Source: an uncultured Clostridia bacterium (lineage in GTDB: Bacteria; Bacillota; Clostridia; Christensenellales; Borkfalkiaceae). From it: a DNA stretch of 64,000 bases. The stretch is taken from NCBI GenBank assembly GCA_944341895.1, contig CALVMB010000002.1:1-64000 (forward strand), written 5' to 3'. The translations under genes and the position numbers were made by a program. Positions 59,002-64,000 of the stretch are shown here, piece after piece. The notes beneath the pieces are model-generated. The model was not told the DNA's origin. It worked only from the letters and a program-made list of their open reading frames with translations, and searched no databases. The stretch's first letter is position 1; each line of letters opens with the position of its first letter.

Positions 59002-60804
59002 ATGCAGACCATCGATTTCAAGCAAGTGACCATTACGGGCGGCTTCGTCAAGTATTTGCAGGAGCGCAACGAGCGCGTCTCGATCTATAACGTCTATCGC
59101 CGTTTCGAGGAGACTGGCAGGTTCCGCGCCATGAAATGCGTCCGCGACGACGAGCACAGATCGCATATTTTCTGGGATTCGGACGTCGCCAAATGGCTGG
59201 AAAGCGCCGCGTTCATCCTCGCCAAAACGCAGGACGCCAAACTTAAAGAACTCGCCGATGCGGCGATCGCCGACATCTGCGCGTCCCAGCGCGAGGACGG
59301 GTATTTCAACTGCTATTTCCAGGTATACGAACCCGAAAACATCTTCAAAAAGCGCACCGAGCACGAACTGTACTGCGCGGGGCACCTCATCGAGGCGGCG
59401 GTTGCCCTGCATGAATCGGGCGTGGACGAGAAACTGCTTGCCGCCATGCGCCGCTATGCCGACTATATTTACGACCGTTTCTATGTAAAGAAAGATACGG
59501 CGTTCGTCACCTGCGGCCATCCCGAGATCGAACTGGCGCTCGTCAAACTCTATCAGACGACGGGGGAGAAAAAATACCTCGACCTCGCCGATTTCTTCAT
59601 CGAAGAGCGCGGCAAACACAGCGAGGAGGGATACCCGAACATGAACCCGAGTTACCACCTCGATCATGTTCCCGTGCGCGAGATGAAGACGGCGGAAGGG
59701 CACGCCGTGCGCGCGCTGTACCTGTACATCGCCATGGCGGACGTGGCGCGCATCAAGGGCGACGCGCAACTCGCCGAGGTGTGCAGGACGCTGTTTGCGG
59801 ACATCGTCAACAAAAAGATGTACATCACGGGCGGCGTCGGCTCCTCCTACCACGGCGAAGCCTTTACCTTCGCCTACGATCTTCCCAACAACACGGCGTA
59901 CAGCGAGACGTGCGCGGCGATCGCGCTGGCGCTGTTCTGCGACCGCCTTGCCAAGATCGAAAACAGGGCGGAGTACCATGCGGTGTTCGAGCGCGCTTTC
60001 TACAACAACATCCTCGCGGGCGAGAGCAAGGACGGCAAGGGATTTTTCTACGTGAATCCGCTGGAAATGCACGAGGCGGGGTACGATTACAACGAATGGC
60101 TGCGCACCAAACTGTTCTATCCCATTCCCGAGCGCGTGGAGGTGTTCGATTGCTCCTGCTGCCCGCCCAATCTCACCCGTACCATCGAGAGCATCGGCAG
60201 TTACATTTACGGCACGGAAGGGGATCAGGTGTACGTCAACCAGTACATCTCCTCCGAAACGAGCATCGGCGGCGCAAAGATCTGCATCGATTCCGAAATG
60301 CCCTTCGGCGGCAGGGCGACGGTGCGCGTGGAAGGGCAAGCCAACCTCAACCTGCGCGTGCCCGCATGGAACGGCGGCGTGCGCATGAAGGTGAACGGCA
60401 GAACGCAGCAGCCCTGCATCGCGGATGGATATATCCGCCTTGCCTGCGACGGCGACATCGAGATCGCGCTGGATTTCGTCATCAAACCCCGTTTCGTGTA
60501 CGCGAATGAGAACGTCTGGCAGGATTGCGGCAGAAAGGCGGTGGAATACGGCCCGCTGGTGCTGTGCGCGGAGAGCGCGGATAACGGCAAAAACCTGCGC
60601 GACGTGCGCATCCGCTCGCTGGCGGGCGCCAAGGCGGCAAACGGCGAATATTTCACGCTGGACGTGAAAGCCGAGCGCCTGCACACGTCGGAGGCGCTGT
60701 ATTCGTACGAGGCGCCCAAGACGGAAGCATGCACCCTGCGGCTCATCCCGTACTTCCAGTGGGCGAACCGCGGCAAAGGCGACATGCAGATCTGGTTCCT
60801 GTAA
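59002..60804 (+). CDS. Beta-L-arabinofuranosidase, GH127
   Basis: A 600-residue family 127 enzyme that removes beta-L-arabinofuranose, for example from hydroxyproline-linked arabinans of plant extensins. An (alpha/alpha)6 barrel is followed by beta-sandwich domains. The zinc-thiolate site is complete: Glu302 and Cys304 (SETCAAIA) and Cys386-Cys387 in CSCCPPNLTR, where Cys386 should be the nucleophile. No signal peptide. The start at 59002 has AAAGGAGA upstream; the TTG at 58981 is only a frame extension. Last gene of the arabinose operon, ended by a strong terminator. With GH51 it covers both alpha- and beta-linked arabinofuranose. Confidence 0.93.
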   Translation: MQTIDFKQVTITGGFVKYLQERNERVSIYNVYRRFEETGRFRAMKCVRDDEHRSHIFWDSDVAKWLESAAFILAKTQDAKLKELADAAIADICASQREDGYFNCYFQVYEPENIFKKRTEHELYCAGHLIEAAVALHESGVDEKLLAAMRRYADYIYDRFYVKKDTAFVTCGHPEIELALVKLYQTTGEKKYLDLADFFIEERGKHSEEGYPNMNPSYHLDHVPVREMKTAEGHAVRALYLYIAMADVARIKGDAQLAEVCRTLFADIVNKKMYITGGVGSSYHGEAFTFAYDLPNNTAYSETCAAIALALFCDRLAKIENRAEYHAVFERAFYNNILAGESKDGKGFFYVNPLEMHEAGYDYNEWLRTKLFYPIPERVEVFDCSCCPPNLTRTIESIGSYIYGTEGDQVYVNQYISSETSIGGAKICIDSEMPFGGRATVRVEGQANLNLRVPAWNGGVRMKVNGRTQQPCIADGYIRLACDGDIEIALDFVIKPRFVYANENVWQDCGRKAVEYGPLVLCAESADNGKNLRDVRIRSLAGAKAANGEYFTLDVKAERLHTSEALYSYEAPKTEACTLRLIPYFQWANRGKGDMQIWFL

Positions 60805-60809
60805 AAAAT

Positions 60810-60853
60810 AAGAACGCAGGCGGCGGAGCATTGCTCCGCCGCCTGCATTCTTG
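60810..60853. terminator. Bidirectional terminator between GH127 and the thioesterase
   Basis: Perfect 14-bp stem GCAGGCGGCGGAGC (60816-60829 with 60833-60846), 3-base loop, A-rich on the left and T-rich on the right, so it can serve both convergent genes. Confidence 0.9.
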
Positions 60854-60955
60854 TTATGGGTCGGTTTTACCGTATCGGAACGCGCGCCCGCAGTTGCGCC
60901 GCGGCTGTCGGGATGCGCGCCGCGGGCATGCCGCGTTCGGCTGCGTCTTGCGCGT

Positions 60956-61375
60956 TCAGCGCCAATGCTCGGCGACCGAGCAGAACAGTTTGTCCCAGGC
61001 GGGGAAGGCGCGGCGCAGGGAGATGGGCTTGCCCGTGCCGTCGATAAAGCAGTGCGAACTCCTGCCGCGGCAGCGCAGCGTCCCCGTCTGCGCGTCGCGC
61101 ATTTCGTACGCGAGTTCAAACCGCACCCCCGTATAATTCGTCATGGTCGTCACGATCTCCACCGTCTCGGGGAAACGGGTCATGGACTTGTATTCGCACT
61201 CCACCGAAAGAACGGGGCTGAGTACTCCCTCGCGCTCCATCGCGTCGTATCCGAGCCCCATCTGTTCGAGCAGGTCGACGCGCGCCTCCTCCATCCAACG
61301 CACGTAGTTGGAATGGTGCACGATCTTCATCGTGTCTGTCTCATAGTATTGTGCCTTGTGGCGATAGGGCTCCAT
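60956..61375 (-). CDS. YbgC/4HBT-type acyl-CoA thioesterase
   Basis: A 139-residue hot-dog-fold thioesterase. The family block YYETDTMKIVHHSNYVRWMEE contains the catalytic Asp; in this sub-family these enzymes hydrolyse short- or medium-chain acyl-CoAs, physiological substrates often unclear. The start at 61375 has GGAGG on the minus strand; the 33-residue upstream extension overlaps the divergent promoter and is excluded. Single-gene unit convergent with the arabinose operon and divergent from the next gene. Confidence 0.9.
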   Translation of the reverse strand: MEPYRHKAQYYETDTMKIVHHSNYVRWMEEARVDLLEQMGLGYDAMEREGVLSPVLSVECEYKSMTRFPETVEIVTTMTNYTGVRFELAYEMRDAQTGTLRCRGRSSHCFIDGTGKPISLRRAFPAWDKLFCSVAEHWR

Positions 61376-61400
61376 GGTCCGCCTCCGCATTTTTCTTTTG

Positions 61401-61429
61401 AGTATAGCACGCGCCGCGCCGCTTGTCAA
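61401..61429 (-). promoter_or_regulatory. SigA promoter of the thioesterase gene
   Basis: On the minus strand TTGACA (61424-61429), 17-base spacer, TATACT (61401-61406). Confidence 0.9.
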
Positions 61430-61440
61430 CCGCGAATGGA

Positions 61441-61469
61441 TTGACGGCGCGCCTTCGGCGTGGTACAAT
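61441..61469 (+). promoter_or_regulatory. SigA promoter of the TIM-barrel gene
   Basis: TTGACG 61441-61446, 17-base spacer, TACAAT 61464-61469. Its -35 is only 11 bases from the -35 of the divergent thioesterase promoter. Confidence 0.85.
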
Positions 61470-61497
61470 AGCATAAGAGTCCGGGGAGGGGAAGATC

Positions 61498-62295
61498 ATG
61501 ATCGTATGCGGGGTTTCAACGGCGTGTCTGTTTTGCCGCAAACTGAACGAGGATGCCGTGGCGGCGCTCGATGCGCTGGGCGTGCGGCACGCGGAGGTGT
61601 TTCTGACCTCCTTTTCCGAGTACGGCGAGGAGTTTGCGCGCAAGATCGTGCAGAACAAGGGCGCGCTGGACGTGCATTCGGTGCACGTGCTCAATACCCA
61701 GTTCGAGCCCCAGCTGTTCGGCGCGCATCCGCGCGCCAGGGCGGACGCCTTCGCGCTGCTGCATCGGGCGATGGCGGGCGCGCACGTGTTCGGCGCAAAG
61801 TACTACACCTTTCACGCCACTTCGCGCCTCAAAAAGAATTCCGCGCCCATGAACGCGGACAAGACGGCAAAGTCCCTGCGCGAGATCGCCGCGGCGTGCG
61901 GCGAACACGGCGTGCGGCTGTGCCTGGAAACGGTGCATTGGGCGCTGTACAACGAGCCGGGCATCTTTTCGGCGCTCAAAGCGCGCTGCGTCGATCTTCT
62001 CGGCGTTCTGGACGTCAAGCAGGCGCGCCTTTCGGGCTATCCCTATCCCATGTACATCAAGGACATGGAAGGGAGCATCGCGCACGTGCACCTTTCGGAC
62101 GTGGACGATGCGGGCAGGATCTGTCTGCCGGGGCGGGGGGTGTTCGATTTTGCCGAACTCATCTGCCGCCTGCGGGACAGCGGCTTCGACGGCGCGCTGC
62201 TCATTGAGGTGTATCCGGGCGATTTCGGCGCGGAAGAGGAGTTGCTCCGTTCCTGCGAATACCTGCAGGAATTGCTGTACAAATTGGGCGCATAA
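61498..62295 (+). CDS. Sugar phosphate isomerase/epimerase-like TIM-barrel protein
   Basis: A 265-residue protein of the xylose-isomerase-like / AP-endonuclease 2 superfamily. Metal-binding positions are suggested by CLETVHW (Glu), VLDVKQ (Asp), HVHLSDVDD (His/Asp) and LLIEVYPGDF (Glu), the usual order in sugar epimerases and inosose isomerases. GGGGAGGGGA lies before the ATG. It has its own promoter and sits between a thioesterase and pgi, which gives little hint about substrate. A DNA-repair endonuclease is less likely given the sugar-epimerase-like ends. Confidence 0.8.
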   Translation: MIVCGVSTACLFCRKLNEDAVAALDALGVRHAEVFLTSFSEYGEEFARKIVQNKGALDVHSVHVLNTQFEPQLFGAHPRARADAFALLHRAMAGAHVFGAKYYTFHATSRLKKNSAPMNADKTAKSLREIAAACGEHGVRLCLETVHWALYNEPGIFSALKARCVDLLGVLDVKQARLSGYPYPMYIKDMEGSIAHVHLSDVDDAGRICLPGRGVFDFAELICRLRDSGFDGALLIEVYPGDFGAEEELLRSCEYLQELLYKLGA

Positions 62296-62349
62296 TGCCG
62301 CGTTCGGCGCAAAAAACCCGAAAAAGTGCGCCTTTTTTTCGGGGAAGTA

Positions 62350-62378
62350 TTGACAGCGCCGCCCTTTTGTTTTACAAT
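62350..62378 (+). promoter_or_regulatory. SigA promoter of pgi
   Basis: TTGACA 62350-62355, 17-base spacer, TACAAT 62373-62378. Just upstream, an A/T hairpin (CCCGAAAAA..TTTTTCGGG) may end the previous transcript. Confidence 0.88.
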
Positions 62379-62429
62379 ATTGGAAGTAGCGGAAACCGCT
62401 CGAATATCCTTTCGGAACGGAGGTCAAAC

Positions 62430-63857
62430 ATGAATTATAGGAACAAAGACTGGCGCAACAGCATGCGTCTGACGGTGGATTATAACTATATGATGAAAAA
62501 ATTCATCGGAAGCGACGGGTTCAAGGATTCCGAGATCGCGGAGATGAAGGAAGCCGCCGCCGACGCGTTCGATTACGTCGCGGACAAGCGCGGGACGGGC
62601 ATGATGGGCTGGACGGAACTGCCGTACAACCAGAAAGAGATCGTGGAAGACATCATCGCCACCGCCAAAGAAGTGCGCCGCAAGTTCAAATATTTCGTCG
62701 TGCTCGGCATCGGCGGAAGCGCGCTCGGCCCCATCGCCGTGTTCAACGCGCTGTGCCACCTGCACTATAACGACCTCGCGCCCTCCAAGCGCAAGGGCCC
62801 GAAATTCTACGTCGAGGACAACGTCGACCCCGAGCGCATGGCGGCGCTTCTGGACGTCATCGAACCCGAAAAGACCTGCTTCAACGTCATCACCAAATCG
62901 GGCGCGACCAGCGAGACCATGACGCAGTACCTCGTCATCAACGACATCCTCAAAAAGGTGCTGGGGGACAAGGCGAGCGAGAATATCATCGCCACCACCG
63001 ATCACGCCAAGGGCAACCTCATCAAACTTGCCAAGCAGAACAATTATAAGACGTTCTACATCCCCGACGGCGTCGGCGGCAGGTTCTCCGAACTGTGCCC
63101 CGTCGGGCTTCTGCCCGCGGCGATCCTGGGCATCGACATCAAGGCGATGCTCGCGGGCGCGGCGTACATGGACGGCATCTGCAACAAGCCTTCCGTTGCC
63201 AAAAACCCCGCCCTTGCCTGCGCCGTTCTGCAGGTCATGGCGATGAAGCGCGGCAAGAACATCGGCGTCATGATGCCGTATGCGGACAGCCTCAAACTCA
63301 TGGCGGACTGGTATTGCCAGTTGTGGGCGGAGAGCCTGGGCAAGAACGTCACGCTGGACGGCAAGGCATGCAACGTCGGGCAGACCCCCGTCAAATCGCT
63401 GGGCGTCACCGACCAGCATTCGCAGGTCCAACTGTACACCGAAGGCCCGTTCGACAAGGTCGTCACCTTCCTGTCCGTCACCAACTACCGCAAGGTCGTT
63501 CCCATCCCGCACGGCTGTGAAGACATCCCCGACGTCTCCTTCCTCGGCGGCCACACCATGAACGAACTCATCGCCGCCGAAAACAAGGCCACCGCGTACG
63601 CGCTCGCCAAAGCGGGCAGGCAGAACTACACCATCACGGTGCCCGAAGTCAACGAGTTCACGCTCGGACAACTCATGTACCTGTTCGAATTGCAGACGGC
63701 GTATGCGGGCGCGATGTTCAACATCGACACCTTCAACCAGCCCGGCGTCGAAGCGGGCAAACAGGCGACGTACGCCCTGCTCGGCAAGCCCGGCTACGAG
63801 GCGAAGAAGAAGGAACTCGACGACGCTCCCGCCGCCGAGGACAAATACATCGTCTGA
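62430..63857 (+). CDS. pgi: Glucose-6-phosphate isomerase
   Basis: Interconverts glucose-6-phosphate and fructose-6-phosphate in glycolysis; the product also feeds glmS. A 475-residue two-SIS-domain enzyme with VLGIGGSALGPIA, VITKSGATSETMTQY (phosphate-binding), VGGRFSELCPVGLLPAA and the C-terminal lysine region. The start at 62430 has GGAGGT six bases upstream; the open frame extends 45 codons upstream but through the promoter and is excluded. Length fits the bacterial short form. Single-gene unit closed by a terminator. Confidence 0.97.
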   Translation: MNYRNKDWRNSMRLTVDYNYMMKKFIGSDGFKDSEIAEMKEAAADAFDYVADKRGTGMMGWTELPYNQKEIVEDIIATAKEVRRKFKYFVVLGIGGSALGPIAVFNALCHLHYNDLAPSKRKGPKFYVEDNVDPERMAALLDVIEPEKTCFNVITKSGATSETMTQYLVINDILKKVLGDKASENIIATTDHAKGNLIKLAKQNNYKTFYIPDGVGGRFSELCPVGLLPAAILGIDIKAMLAGAAYMDGICNKPSVAKNPALACAVLQVMAMKRGKNIGVMMPYADSLKLMADWYCQLWAESLGKNVTLDGKACNVGQTPVKSLGVTDQHSQVQLYTEGPFDKVVTFLSVTNYRKVVPIPHGCEDIPDVSFLGGHTMNELIAAENKATAYALAKAGRQNYTITVPEVNEFTLGQLMYLFELQTAYAGAMFNIDTFNQPGVEAGKQATYALLGKPGYEAKKKELDDAPAAEDKYIV

Positions 63858-63879
63858 TCCGGAATTTTGTCATGACTGC

Positions 63880-63915
63880 GAGCGGCTTGTTTTTGCAAGC
63901 CGCTCTTGCGCTTTC
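63880..63915 (+). terminator. Terminator after pgi
   Basis: Perfect 10-bp stem GAGCGGCTTG (63880-63889 with 63896-63905), loop TTTTTG, tail TTGCGCTTTC. Parts of this stem sequence recur at 63924-63959. Confidence 0.75.
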
Positions 63916-63975
63916 TGCGGCAGGCAAGCCGCTCTCGCATATTCCGCGGACGGCAAGCCGCAGGGGAGGAGACGC

Positions 63976-64000
63976 ATGGAACAGCCGCGCCTGTTCGGTC
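63976..64000 (+). CDS. Start of a further gene, cut by the window edge
   Basis: ATG 63976 preceded by GGGGAGGAG at ideal spacing; the first residues are MEQPRLFG. Too short to identify. Confidence 0.6.

Noticed and set aside
57319..61119. Minus-strand frame of 1266 codons opposite GH36 and GH127
   Set aside because: Shadow frame of two well-identified plus-strand glycosidases; no ribosome site or recognised domain.

Overview
The window looks like a chromosomal segment of a GC-rich, spore-forming member of the Bacillota (class Clostridia), probably a gut or plant-fibre degrader. The reasons are a SpoIIID homologue, a CwlD-type germination amidase, a SigH-type sigma factor in the Bacillus-like mrnC-rlmB-sigH order, strong Gram-positive Shine-Dalgarno sequences, frequent GTG/TTG starts, and many TTGACA-N17-TATAAT promoters with intrinsic terminators. 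No rRNA, tRNA, CRISPR array, prophage or transposase was seen. Genus-level identity cannot be read from the sequence.

Layout. 1-3.2 kb: 3' end of tuf, a maltose-acetyltransferase-type hexapeptide protein, and a zinc-ribbon membrane protein. 3.3-6.9 kb: two-gene GH51/GH42 glycosidase operon. 7.0-8.5 kb: stand-alone O-antigen-ligase-like membrane protein. 8.7-30.3 kb: a long polysaccharide block, all on the + strand. It begins with amino-sugar supply (a stand-alone GlmU-type acetyltransferase, glmM, glmS), continues with a CapD/EpsC-type dehydratase and a Wzz-like protein, then a visibly AT-richer insert (aldolase, PLP decarboxylase, priming sugar transferase, class IV aminotransferase, glycosyltransferase). 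Another glycosyltransferase, LicD, polymerase, cytidylyltransferase, SDR and flippase genes follow, and it ends in rmlA-rmlB-rmlD-rmlC for dTDP-L-rhamnose. Together these make a Wzx/Wzy-type capsule or exopolysaccharide locus.

30.3-33.8 kb (minus strand): a YbaK deacylase, and an operon of a membrane-bound XRE regulator and a repeat-containing lipoprotein. 34.0-39.8 kb: spoIIID and cwlD, each behind a good SigE-like promoter, flanking a split 2-hydroxyacyl-CoA dehydratase activator system. 39.9-45.4 kb: housekeeping operon mrnC-rlmB-sigH-dnaX-ybaB-recR-gpsA. 45.6-49.2 kb: heterodimeric ABC exporter. 49.4-52.3 kb: a P-type cation ATPase behind a structured leader that resembles a yybP-ykoY Mn2+ riboswitch.

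52.5-60.8 kb: L-arabinose operon (FGGY kinase, araD, hairpin-rich spacer, araA, GH36, GH127). With the GH51/GH42 pair it suggests growth on arabinan or arabinogalactan. 60.9-64 kb: thioesterase (minus), TIM-barrel sugar isomerase-like gene, pgi, and the first codons of one more gene.

The most interesting targets are the aldolase/decarboxylase/aminotransferase plus LicD/cytidylyltransferase set inside the polysaccharide locus (possibly an undescribed decoration), the ATPase leader, the split GlmU, and the cwlD and mrnC promoters that sit so close to the ATG that leaderless mRNAs are predicted.
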